64,000 nucleotides of DNA from an uncultured Oribacterium sp. Its GTDB lineage: Bacteria; Bacillota; Clostridia; Lachnospirales; Lachnospiraceae. How positions within the stretch are numbered: the first letter of the stretch is position 1; every line of letters begins with the position of its first letter. Positions 53,432 to 60,791 of the stretch are shown piece by piece. The DNA lies in the NCBI GenBank assembly GCA_937927445.1, contig CALAOB010000084.1, positions 44,535 to 108,534 on the forward strand, given 5' to 3'. The position numbers and the translations under genes are program-made. Under the pieces are notes generated by a model. That model saw only the letters and a list, made by a program, of their open reading frames with translations, searched no databases and was not told the DNA's origin.

Positions 53432-54688
53432 ATGGATCACAGCGAAACGCTTTCCACTTCCCCGATCACGCGCCTGCGACGCCGGGCCGAGGTCCTCACC
53501 GTGAGCCTCATCACGGCCTTCATCCTCTGCTTCAGCGTATGGTGTCTCGTGGCACCGAAGCAGACATTCTCAGAAAACGAGAACCGCGCCCTCGCGAGCT
53601 GGCCGGTCTACAGCTTCACCGCGCTGAAGGACGGTTCCTACATGAGCGGCGTCCAGACCTACCTCTCCGATCACTTCCCGCTCCGGGATCCCTTCATGAC
53701 CCTGAAGACGAAGTATGAGATGCTGACCGGCCGGGAGGAAATCAACGACATCTACCTCGCGAAGGATGGCTACTACATCGAGGCCTACAAAACGCCGAAG
53801 CAGCAGAAAAAGATCATCACGCAGTTCCAGAAGCTGCAGGATGCCATCACGACCGACGCGAAGCAGAACGTCCGTGTGATGCTCGTACCGACCGCCATCA
53901 GTACCTACAACGCGAAGCTCCCGGGCAGCGCGCCGGACCGCGGTGTACTGCGGCAGGTCGACACCATGAACGAGATCTACGCAACCCTGCCGAACATGCA
54001 AAAGGTCGACGCCTGGAGCGCACTGCAGGCCGCGGCGGCACAGGAAGCGGACAATGCAGGTAACGCGCAGTCGATGGCAGACGCGGAGGATGTCGGCAGC
54101 GATACCGCAGCAGCGACCGGCCTTTACTACCATACGGACCACCACTGGACGACCCACGGGGCCTACGTCGGCTATCAGGCCTACTGCGGCGCCACCGGGC
54201 TCTCCACGATCCCGGAAGCAGACTTCCAGAAAACCTGCGTGACGACGGACTTCCACGGCACGATCTTCTCGAAGCTGCACGACAGCACGGTGCCGGGCGA
54301 CGCGATCACGCTGTACGAAAACCCGGCGAACCGGCTGACGGTGAGCTACCCGGATACCGGTGAGGTGACGGACACGCTGTACAACCGCGACTATCTCGCG
54401 CAGAAGGACAAGTACTCGATGTTCCTGAACAACCTGCATCCGCTCGTCGAGATCACGAACGAAACCGCCGACTCGGACCGCCAGCTCGTCCTCATCAAGG
54501 ACAGCTACGCGAACTCCATGGTGCCGTTCCTCGTGAATCACTATCAGAAGATCTACGTTTTCGATACACGCTACTACCGCTTCGGACCGTCCTCGTTCAT
54601 CAACGAGCACCCGGAGGTGACGGACGTGCTCCTGCTCTACAACATGAACACCATCGACACGGACCTCGGCGTCGGAGGCATCTTCTAA
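53432..54688 (+). CDS. DHHW family protein (AlgX/AlgJ-like acetylation partner)
   Basis: 418 residues. A cytoplasmic basic N-terminus and one membrane anchor (about 24-47) place the rest outside. FSENENRALASWP, YLSDHFPLRDPF and YHTDHHWTTHGAY match the DHHW/AlgX-N families, whose SGNH-like fold receives acetyl groups from an MBOAT protein and passes them to the glycan. KDSYANSMVPFL carries the likely nucleophilic Ser. AAAGGAGG precedes the ATG. An Ala-rich insertion before the DHHW motif (about 195-225) is unusual. Confidence 0.88.
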   Translation: MDHSETLSTSPITRLRRRAEVLTVSLITAFILCFSVWCLVAPKQTFSENENRALASWPVYSFTALKDGSYMSGVQTYLSDHFPLRDPFMTLKTKYEMLTGREEINDIYLAKDGYYIEAYKTPKQQKKIITQFQKLQDAITTDAKQNVRVMLVPTAISTYNAKLPGSAPDRGVLRQVDTMNEIYATLPNMQKVDAWSALQAAAAQEADNAGNAQSMADAEDVGSDTAAATGLYYHTDHHWTTHGAYVGYQAYCGATGLSTIPEADFQKTCVTTDFHGTIFSKLHDSTVPGDAITLYENPANRLTVSYPDTGEVTDTLYNRDYLAQKDKYSMFLNNLHPLVEITNETADSDRQLVLIKDSYANSMVPFLVNHYQKIYVFDTRYYRFGPSSFINEHPEVTDVLLLYNMNTIDTDLGVGGIF

Positions 54689-54775
54689 ATTGTGCTTCGG
54701 CTGCCGGCCCTTCGGGCCTCGCCTGCGCCGTACCTGACGTTTTTCTTACAGTTTCGGACGAATCTCTGCGGGCGC

Positions 54776-54804
54776 TTGCTTTCAGCTTTATTTCAGCATA
54801 TAGT
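54776..54804 (+). promoter_or_regulatory. Promoter of the secreted SGNH esterase gene
   Basis: TTGCTT (54776-54781), 17-nt spacer, TATAGT (54799-54804), about 40 nt before the start; the gene may thus be expressed apart from the MBOAT/DHHW pair. Confidence 0.5.
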
Positions 54805-54844
54805 GTAGCTGTGATTCCTAAAAAAACGAAGGAAGGGAATGTTT

Positions 54845-55765
54845 ATGAAGAAGAGTTTCAAGAAAAGAGCCGCTGCGCTTCTGACCGCGGCGATGGTATC
54901 CTCTACCGGTTTCTCTGCTCTGGCAGAGGTCGGCCCGATGGCGGGTCCGACCGTTCCGACGAGTGCGACGGCTACGGTAGCCGGCAGCAGCGCTGCACAG
55001 GCCACGACAGTGAATGCGACGCAGACGACCACTCAGGCGGGTGCGCAGGCACAGACAGCGGACGCCGAGGCGACCGCACAGACGACGGCCAATGGTCTCC
55101 CGCTCCAGGAGGATCAGCGTGTGCTCGATTTCTATCAGGATTCCGTCATCATCGGTGATTCCGTCGCCGATGGCTTCAAGCTGTTCGCACAGGGCAATAA
55201 AACGAATCCGCTCATGGGTGAGCTTCAGTTCCTGACCGCCTCCCGCTATAATCTGATCAACGCACTGATCCCGGAGGAGCAGGATAAGACGGTCGCGCAT
55301 CCGATCTACAAGGGCCAGTTCCTGAATGTATGGAACTCCATCAAGCTCATGAACGCGAAGCACATCTACATGTTCTTCGGCTTCAACGACCTCGGCGACC
55401 GTACCGATAAGATCGTGAACCGCTATGTGCAGCTCATCCACCAGATTCAGGCAGTCAATCCGGATGTCGACTTCACGATCATCAGTACGACCTACATCTA
55501 TCCGGGTTACACGAAGAGCTTCCCGGGTGTGAAGAGCTGGGCCTTCGATAATCCGACCGTCCGCAAGCTGAACACCGAGATGCAGAAGCTCGCACAGCAG
55601 AACGGCTGGGGCTACATGAACATCGCTGATGCACTCTCCGATGGCCAGGGCAACCTGAACCCGAACTTCTGCACGGATAAGATGATCCATCAGAACGCCG
55701 ACGCCTATGTCGTATGGGCGCAGTGCTTCCGCGATTACGCTGCAAGTAAAAATTTCAATCATTAA
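54845..55765 (+). CDS. Secreted SGNH/GDSL-family hydrolase
   Basis: 306 residues from the ATG at 54845 (GGAAGGG 7 nt upstream; ATG 54839 is too close). A signal peptide (KKSFKKRAAALLTAAMVSSTGFSALA) and a Thr/Ala/Gln-rich linker of about 55 residues precede the catalytic domain. SVIIGDSVADG holds the nucleophilic Ser; FFGFNDLG is block III with the Gly-x-Asn oxyanion residue; the catalytic Asp/His lie near the C-terminus (DKMIHQNADAY). It probably removes or transfers acetyl groups on the polymer handled by the two preceding genes. Confidence 0.88.
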   Translation: MKKSFKKRAAALLTAAMVSSTGFSALAEVGPMAGPTVPTSATATVAGSSAAQATTVNATQTTTQAGAQAQTADAEATAQTTANGLPLQEDQRVLDFYQDSVIIGDSVADGFKLFAQGNKTNPLMGELQFLTASRYNLINALIPEEQDKTVAHPIYKGQFLNVWNSIKLMNAKHIYMFFGFNDLGDRTDKIVNRYVQLIHQIQAVNPDVDFTIISTTYIYPGYTKSFPGVKSWAFDNPTVRKLNTEMQKLAQQNGWGYMNIADALSDGQGNLNPNFCTDKMIHQNADAYVVWAQCFRDYAASKNFNH

Positions 55766-55798
55766 ACAGAACCGGCCCCTTGCGGGGCCGGTTCTGTT
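55765..55798. terminator. Bidirectional terminator
   Basis: A perfect 15-bp stem, AACAGAACCGGCCCC with GGGGCCGGTTCTGTT around TTGC, starting at the last base of the SGNH gene stop codon and lying between convergent genes. Confidence 0.88.
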
Positions 55799-55848
55799 CG
55801 GTTCAGGCTGGAGAACCTATGAAGAAAAATGAGATGTGTGAATCGGGT

Positions 55849-56706
55849 TTATCCCTTGACACCACCTGTGGTGACGCCACCGACGATGTACTTCGAGAGG
55901 ATGAGGTACACGATGATGACCGGGAAGATCGAGAAGGCGATCATGACATAGACCTGGCCCATATCGAACTTCAGGAAGTCTGCGGAACGGAGCTGAGCGA
56001 TCAGAATCGGCAGGGTCTTCTTCGTGTCGGTATGAAGGATCAGGGCCGGCTGGAAGTAGTTGTTCCAGCTGGTAACGAAGGTGAAGATCGCCTGCACGGC
56101 GATGGCCGGCTTCATCAGCGGAAGCACGATGGTGTTAAAGATGCGGAACTCACCGGCGCCGTCGATCCGGGCTGCCTCGACGAGAGACATCGGAAGGACC
56201 GAGTCCATGTACTGCTTCATATAGAAGAAGGTGACCGGTGCGGCGATCGTCGGAACGATCAGCGGGATGAAGCTGTCCATCAGATTCAGCTTCGTCATGA
56301 ACTGGATGAAACCGAGGGCAGTGACCTGGGTCGGAATCATCATGATCATCAGGATGAAGGTGAACATGAACTTCTTGAGCTTAAAGTTGTAAGCGTGGAT
56401 CGCATACGCGGTCATCGTCGAGAAGTAGGTGCAGAGCACCGCACTTAAGCCGGCGACGATGAAGCTGTTGCCCATGCCGCGTACCACCGGAAGGGTACCC
56501 TTCAGCAGGTTCTTCCAGTTCGTCACGAGGTAGCTGCTCGGGATCGGCGTGAAGCCGCGGGTCAGCTCTGCGTTCGAACGGGTCGCATTGATAAACAGGA
56601 TGTAGAACCAGATGAGGCACAGGAAGGACAGGAGGATCAGTACGAGATACGAGATAAATCGTCTGGCATGGATGTTCATTCCATGGCTTTGCTTCGTTTC
56701 TGTCAT
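55849..56706 (-). CDS. Carbohydrate ABC transporter permease, MalG-like
   Basis: 285 residues with six helices. The inner-membrane-component loop VEAARIDGAGEFRIFNTIVLPLMKP is the EAA motif that docks the ATPase. It pairs with the MalF-like permease encoded 12 nt upstream and the binding protein at 57798-59225 to import an oligosaccharide, most likely cellobiose or cellodextrins given the linked phosphorylase. No ATPase gene is present in the cluster, so a shared MsiK/UgpC-type ATPase encoded elsewhere is expected. Confidence 0.92.
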   Translation of the reverse strand: MTETKQSHGMNIHARRFISYLVLILLSFLCLIWFYILFINATRSNAELTRGFTPIPSSYLVTNWKNLLKGTLPVVRGMGNSFIVAGLSAVLCTYFSTMTAYAIHAYNFKLKKFMFTFILMIMMIPTQVTALGFIQFMTKLNLMDSFIPLIVPTIAAPVTFFYMKQYMDSVLPMSLVEAARIDGAGEFRIFNTIVLPLMKPAIAVQAIFTFVTSWNNYFQPALILHTDTKKTLPILIAQLRSADFLKFDMGQVYVMIAFSIFPVIIVYLILSKYIVGGVTTGGVKG

Positions 56707-56718
56707 ATCGCTGCCTCC

Positions 56719-57630
56719 TTAGTTCACTTCGCTGCTGGAAGAGGTCTTATAGACGATCATACTCAGCACACCGGTGATGATGAAGAGAAGAACGGAAAGG
56801 GCACCGCCCATACCGAAGTTCTTACTGTACAGATGCTTGTTGAGCCACATGATCATGGTCATCGTATTACGTGCCGGATCACCGGTTCCGTTCGTCAGGA
56901 TCTGCGGTACATCGAACATCTGGATACCACCGATGAGGGAGGTGATGAGCACGTACACGAGGATCGGACGAAGCAGTGGCAGGGTGATACGGAAGAAGAT
57001 CTGCGTCGAGGTCGCGCCGTCGACCTGTGCCGCCTCAAAGAGTGCGGTATCGATGCCCATCATGCCGGCCATCAGGAGGATGGTCGTATTACCGAACCAC
57101 ATGATGTAGTTCATGGCACCGACGAGGGATCTCGCCGCCGTCGTATTACTCAGGAAAGTAAACGGCTTACTGATGATGCCGAGCTGCATCAAAATCGAGT
57201 TGACCGGTCCGGAATCCGAGAACAGGGTGAAGAACAGCATCGCGAATGCACTCGCCATGATCAGATTCGGAAGATAGATCACGGTCTTAAAGAAGCGCTG
57301 GCCCCGAAGGCGAAGCGACGGATCCGTAAACCAGGCGCCGAGGAGGAGCGAGGTGATGATCTGTGGTATGAAACCGATGAGCCACATGATCATGGTGTTC
57401 CCGGCGTACTTCCAGAGATCTGCGTTCGCCAGGATCTTCACGTAATTTCCGAGACCGATGAAGTTCGGCCCGATCTGCTTTAAGCCCGAGCGGTAGTTCT
57501 CGAAGAAGCTGTTGTAGATCGTCGTTACGAGTGGCACGAACTGGAACAAAAGATAAACAACGATAAACGGGATCAGAAAATAGTAACCCCAGCGGTTGTA
57601 CTGGACAACCTTGCTCTGTTTTTTCTTCAT
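56719..57630 (-). CDS. Carbohydrate ABC transporter permease, MalF-like
   Basis: 303 residues, six helices, with the EAA loop FEAAQVDGATSTQIFFRITLPLLRP. It begins with a polar Lys/Gln-rich stretch and GYYFLIPFIVVYLLFQFVPLV as helix 1. Second membrane subunit of the cellobiose-type importer, with the MalG-like partner 12 nt downstream. A hairpin (57665-57694) separates it from the binding-protein gene and probably lowers its expression relative to the binding protein. Confidence 0.92.
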   Translation of the reverse strand: MKKKQSKVVQYNRWGYYFLIPFIVVYLLFQFVPLVTTIYNSFFENYRSGLKQIGPNFIGLGNYVKILANADLWKYAGNTMIMWLIGFIPQIITSLLLGAWFTDPSLRLRGQRFFKTVIYLPNLIMASAFAMLFFTLFSDSGPVNSILMQLGIISKPFTFLSNTTAARSLVGAMNYIMWFGNTTILLMAGMMGIDTALFEAAQVDGATSTQIFFRITLPLLRPILVYVLITSLIGGIQMFDVPQILTNGTGDPARNTMTMIMWLNKHLYSKNFGMGGALSVLLFIITGVLSMIVYKTSSSSEVN

Positions 57631-57664
57631 AATCTGCAGCCTTTCTGGATTTTGAAGGTAAAAA

Positions 57665-57694
57665 TGCCCACCCGGCCTCTCTACCGGGCGGGCA
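57665..57694 (-). terminator. Intercistronic hairpin/attenuator after the binding-protein gene
   Basis: On the minus strand TGCCCGCCCGG pairs with CCGGGTGGGCA (one G-T pair) and is followed by TTTT. Partial termination here would explain excess binding protein over permeases, a usual feature of such operons. Confidence 0.75.
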
Positions 57695-57797
57695 CCTCTT
57701 ACCCATAAAGCCTTTTCAGTGATGCATGTTCCTGAATCATATCTACGGAATCATGCTCTGTGATGAAACTTTCTGGTTTCTCTGATGCGTATGTCGA

Positions 57798-59225
57798 TTA
57801 GTGTGAAAGCTCCGGATACTTCTCCTCAACAGCGGTGTAGAAGAGGTTCAGTGCATCGTCGTAGGTAGCATTGCCATCGAAGTAGTTCTTCATTGCGTTC
57901 TGGAACTCCTCGTTGCAGCCCTGATCGTAGTTGGTCATGTTGGAAAGGTCGATCTTATCTGCACCTGCACAGAAGAGCTCGAGCGGGTTCTGGCCACCCA
58001 GTACCTTGAATGCATAGGAATCATCCTTTGCAGCAGCTTCCATCGCCGGCTTGTTGTTTACGAAATCACTATCCTTCTTAACGATGTCGGTCATGATCTG
58101 CTCGTTGGTGGTGAGCTGTCTCATAATGTCGGCAACGAGTGTAGGGTTATCGGTTCCCTTCGCTGCACAGATCCATGTGCCGCCCCAGTAGAAGCCCTGC
58201 GGTCCTTCAACAGCACCCCAGCCGCCCTGGTTTGCGATCGATCCATCGGTATCGGCTGCCATCGAGAAGTTGATGAGCCATGCCGGTCCGAAGTAGCAGA
58301 ATACCTTACCATCCGGATAGAAGCCCTTGCTCCAGTCGTCGGACCAGAGCTCGTAGGTCTTGGTCTCGCCTGCATCAACGAGTGCCTTGGAATCGTCTAC
58401 CCAGTTCTTGATGTTGTCATCGATGGTGATCTTGCCATCCGTTACCCACGGAGTGGTGACGTTGTTCGAGTATACACGGTAGGAGTCATTGACCGAAGAA
58501 GTGATGGTATAGCCGCCATCCTTCATCTTCTTCGCTGTCTCGTTAAAGGTATCCCAGTCCTTTACAGCAGCCTGTACATCTGCAGGATCATCGGAACCGA
58601 GCACGTCCTTCGCAGCCTGACGGTTGTAGATCAGAACGCCCGGGCAGCCCTGCCATGAAACACCACGGAGATTGCCATCGCCATCGGTCACAACGTCCTT
58701 CGTGTACTGATACTGATTCTTGAGCTCATCCTCTGTGAGGCCGAGATCCTTGACCGGAACGGTAACCTCTACGTCAGAATCGACATACTTCTTTGCGTAA
58801 TCGGCCTCTACCAGGAAGAGATCCACCTTGCTGTCTGCAGAAGCGTTCTCGTTCTCCGGAAGTACGGTATCGAGGTTGTTCTGGTATGCATTATCATCGG
58901 ACGGTGTGATGGTCCACTTAACGGTAACATCACCGATCTTACCGGTCGTACCATCCACTACCTCATATCCAGGATAGTGGTCGGTCAGTCTGGACTTGAA
59001 CTCCTCGTTCCAGCACTGGATATTGAGCACCTTGCCCTCATCGGACGCTGCCTCGGTCGCCGCCTCAGTGGCTGCCTCGGTCGCTGCTGCGGTGGTCTCT
59101 GCCTTCGTCTCTGCAGGTGCAGCAGTTGTCGCTGCAGGCTGGGATGATCCACAGGCTGCCAGTGATGCAGCGGTCATCGTCGCAACAGTCGTCATACTAA
59201 GCCAACGTTTAACATTCTTTTTCAT
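57798..59225 (-). CDS. Sugar-binding lipoprotein of the cellobiose-type ABC importer
   Basis: 475 residues from the ATG at 59225 (GGGAGGA upstream). The lipobox ASLAACGSS marks the lipid anchor, followed by an Ala/Thr/Glu-rich linker (ATEAATEAATEAA) and a two-lobe family 1 extracellular solute-binding fold. It captures the sugar outside and delivers it to the MalF/MalG-like permeases. Cellobiose or cellodextrin is inferred from the adjacent cellobiose phosphorylase and repressor. First gene of the minus-strand transporter operon. Confidence 0.9.
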   Translation of the reverse strand: MKKNVKRWLSMTTVATMTAASLAACGSSQPAATTAAPAETKAETTAAATEAATEAATEAASDEGKVLNIQCWNEEFKSRLTDHYPGYEVVDGTTGKIGDVTVKWTITPSDDNAYQNNLDTVLPENENASADSKVDLFLVEADYAKKYVDSDVEVTVPVKDLGLTEDELKNQYQYTKDVVTDGDGNLRGVSWQGCPGVLIYNRQAAKDVLGSDDPADVQAAVKDWDTFNETAKKMKDGGYTITSSVNDSYRVYSNNVTTPWVTDGKITIDDNIKNWVDDSKALVDAGETKTYELWSDDWSKGFYPDGKVFCYFGPAWLINFSMAADTDGSIANQGGWGAVEGPQGFYWGGTWICAAKGTDNPTLVADIMRQLTTNEQIMTDIVKKDSDFVNNKPAMEAAAKDDSYAFKVLGGQNPLELFCAGADKIDLSNMTNYDQGCNEEFQNAMKNYFDGNATYDDALNLFYTAVEEKYPELSH

Positions 59226-59262
59226 TATTGAGTCCTCCCTCAAAAAAGATTCTTTTTATGTA

Positions 59263-59280
59263 AAGTATCTTCCGATACTT
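59263..59280. promoter_or_regulatory. Perfect palindrome in the leader of the binding-protein gene
   Basis: AAGTATC and GATACTT (7-bp arms, 4-nt centre) lie 38 nt before the binding-protein start. Either an operator or a short mRNA stem; no T-run follows. Confidence 0.35.
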
Positions 59281-59373
59281 CATGTACATTCTGTCGTGCC
59301 TGTATTTCGTCTGATCCGTCCAATGCTTCCGGCTGAAGATCGTCACGCGTCTTCACGTTTCTTCAGCTCTGCT

Positions 59374-60393
59374 CTATGCCTCTTCCCGGAGGTCCTTTAC
59401 GCTGTGTCCCGGAAGGAGCTTTCCTCTGACCATGATCTGCTCGGCGGTGCAGCTTTCCTTCTCTTCGATCTCCTCGACGAGCTTCCGTGCGGACTGATGG
59501 CCGATGTCGGTCGAATCCTGGAAGTAGGTCGTGAGCTTCGGGCGAAGCACCTGGGAAAGATTGATGCCATCGTAGCCGGTGATGCTGATGTCCTCCGGAA
59601 TCCGAAGGCCCATCTTCTCGAGCTCGGTCAGGGCTCCGAGTGCTGCGTAATCATCCGGACACATCAGGATGGTCGGCGGCTCTGGAAGGGTCATGAGCTC
59701 GTGCACTGCCTCAGCTGTTCTCTTCGTATCATGGAAGGCACCGACTTTCTCATATATCGGATTCAACTCGACGCCATACTCCTTCAGTGCTCTCCGGAAG
59801 CCATTCAGTCGTTTCTTCGTAACCAGGGTCATCTCACCATGGATGAGACCGATTTTACGATGCCCTCTCTCCAGCACGAACTTCGTAAGTTCATACTGTC
59901 CTTCGACGTTGTCGGACACCACCGCGCTCTTATCATTAAACTGATAATCGATGGTGACGGTCGGGATCTCGCTGTTCACGAGTTCAACCACCTGCGGGGA
60001 TGTGAAATCCACACTGGCGATCAGGACGCCGTCGCAGTTTCTGTAGCGTGCATGCTCCAGGAAGCTGGCCTTCGTGCCGGCGATGGTATCCGATATGAAG
60101 GTCACATCGTAGCCGAGCTTTTCGAAGGTTTCCTTCGCGCTGTTGAGAATCGCGGCGAAGTATTCATGCGTGAGTCCCGAGTTTGTTTCATCCACAAACA
60201 GGACGCCGATATTATGAGAACGGTTGGTTTTCAACTGCCGGGCTGCTATATTTGGAAGATAGTGCATTTCCTTCGCTGCCGCCCGGATCCGCTCAGCGGT
60301 CTGTGGATTGATATCGGAATATCCATTCAGTGCCTTACTGACGGTCGCCGGTGAAACACCCAGCGCTTTCGAAATGTCTTTAATGGTTACCAT
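59374..60393 (-). CDS. LacI-family transcriptional repressor of the cellobiose genes
   Basis: 339 residues. The N-terminal helix-turn-helix with hinge (IKDISKALGVSPATVSKALNG; about 1-58, with hinge helix LPNIAARQLKTN) is followed by a periplasmic-binding-protein-like effector domain. ALGALTELEKMGLRIPEDISITGYD is a LacI-family landmark. It lies between the transporter operon and the divergent phosphorylase gene. The CGAAA...TTTCG palindromes at 60429-60650 are likely operators, one of them over its own promoter region. The inducer is probably cellobiose or a breakdown product. Confidence 0.93.
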   Translation of the reverse strand: MVTIKDISKALGVSPATVSKALNGYSDINPQTAERIRAAAKEMHYLPNIAARQLKTNRSHNIGVLFVDETNSGLTHEYFAAILNSAKETFEKLGYDVTFISDTIAGTKASFLEHARYRNCDGVLIASVDFTSPQVVELVNSEIPTVTIDYQFNDKSAVVSDNVEGQYELTKFVLERGHRKIGLIHGEMTLVTKKRLNGFRRALKEYGVELNPIYEKVGAFHDTKRTAEAVHELMTLPEPPTILMCPDDYAALGALTELEKMGLRIPEDISITGYDGINLSQVLRPKLTTYFQDSTDIGHQSARKLVEEIEEKESCTAEQIMVRGKLLPGHSVKDLREEA

Positions 60394-60428
60394 AATGTTG
60401 GCTGTCTTCCTTTCTTTCGGATAGCCGG

Positions 60429-60457
60429 AACCGAAATTACTTTTTTCTGTTTCGGTT
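60429..60457. promoter_or_regulatory. Candidate LacI operator near the repressor gene
   Basis: The 8-bp arms AACCGAAA (60429-60436) and TTTCGGTT (60450-60457) are perfectly inverted around 13 nt. The position, 36 nt before the repressor start, suggests autoregulation. Confidence 0.45.
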
Positions 60458-60560
60458 TCTAGAATTTGTTATCCGAAATCCTTTTCGCATTTTCATTCTA
60501 AATCGATTTCGTCTCCTTGTAAACAGCTAGTATTTCACAGATATTTAAGTATGTTTTTGT

Positions 60561-60578
60561 ACGAAATACACATTTCGT
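60561..60578. promoter_or_regulatory. Candidate LacI operator upstream of the phosphorylase promoter
   Basis: ACGAAAT-ACAC-ATTTCGT, perfect 7-bp arms, ending 20 nt before the -35 box of the cellobiose phosphorylase promoter. Confidence 0.5.
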
Positions 60579-60598
60579 TGATTTTTCCGCCACTCCTA

Positions 60599-60627
60599 TT
60601 TACAACTTTTGCTGCAGAAAATATAAT
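60599..60627 (+). promoter_or_regulatory. Cellobiose phosphorylase promoter
   Basis: TTTACA (60599-60604), 17-nt spacer, perfect TATAAT (60622-60627). Predicted transcription starts near 60634, giving a leader of about 155 nt. Confidence 0.75.
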
Positions 60628-60636
60628 TATGTGTAG

Positions 60637-60650
60637 CGAAAACGTATTCG
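60637..60650. promoter_or_regulatory. Candidate LacI operator at the phosphorylase transcription start
   Basis: CGAAAACGTATTCG, a 14-bp near-palindrome with a central CG as in LacI-family operators, lying 9 nt after the -10 box where a bound repressor blocks initiation. Confidence 0.55.
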
Positions 60651-60700
60651 TAAATTCATTAATTTCAACCTGTAATTTCCAACTTTTAAGGATCATGCAG

Positions 60701-60715
60701 ATGAAAACGCTTACC
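60701..60715 (+). promoter_or_regulatory. cre-like site in the phosphorylase leader
   Basis: ATGAAAACGCTTACC fits the CcpA cre consensus (WTGNAANCGNWNNCW) at 14 of 15 positions. It could mediate carbon catabolite repression or bind the local LacI regulator. Confidence 0.4.
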
Positions 60716-60791
60716 TGGAGGCATCTGCCAGGACAACGATGAATGTGTGAATGAAAAATGATGGTTCTTCAATATGTAGAAGGAGGCTTTT

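Noticed and set aside
51704..53440. Very long open frame antisense to the MBOAT gene
   Set aside because: High GC and third-position bias create long antisense frames all over this window (also at 9031-10464 and 25010-26341). The translations are Arg/Glu/His-rich without domains, while the sense frames carry clear families.
54692..54760. GGCCC-TTC-GGGCC hairpin after the DHHW gene as a terminator
   Set aside because: The stem is only 5 bp and the T-run is about 25 nt away. Weak, not listed.
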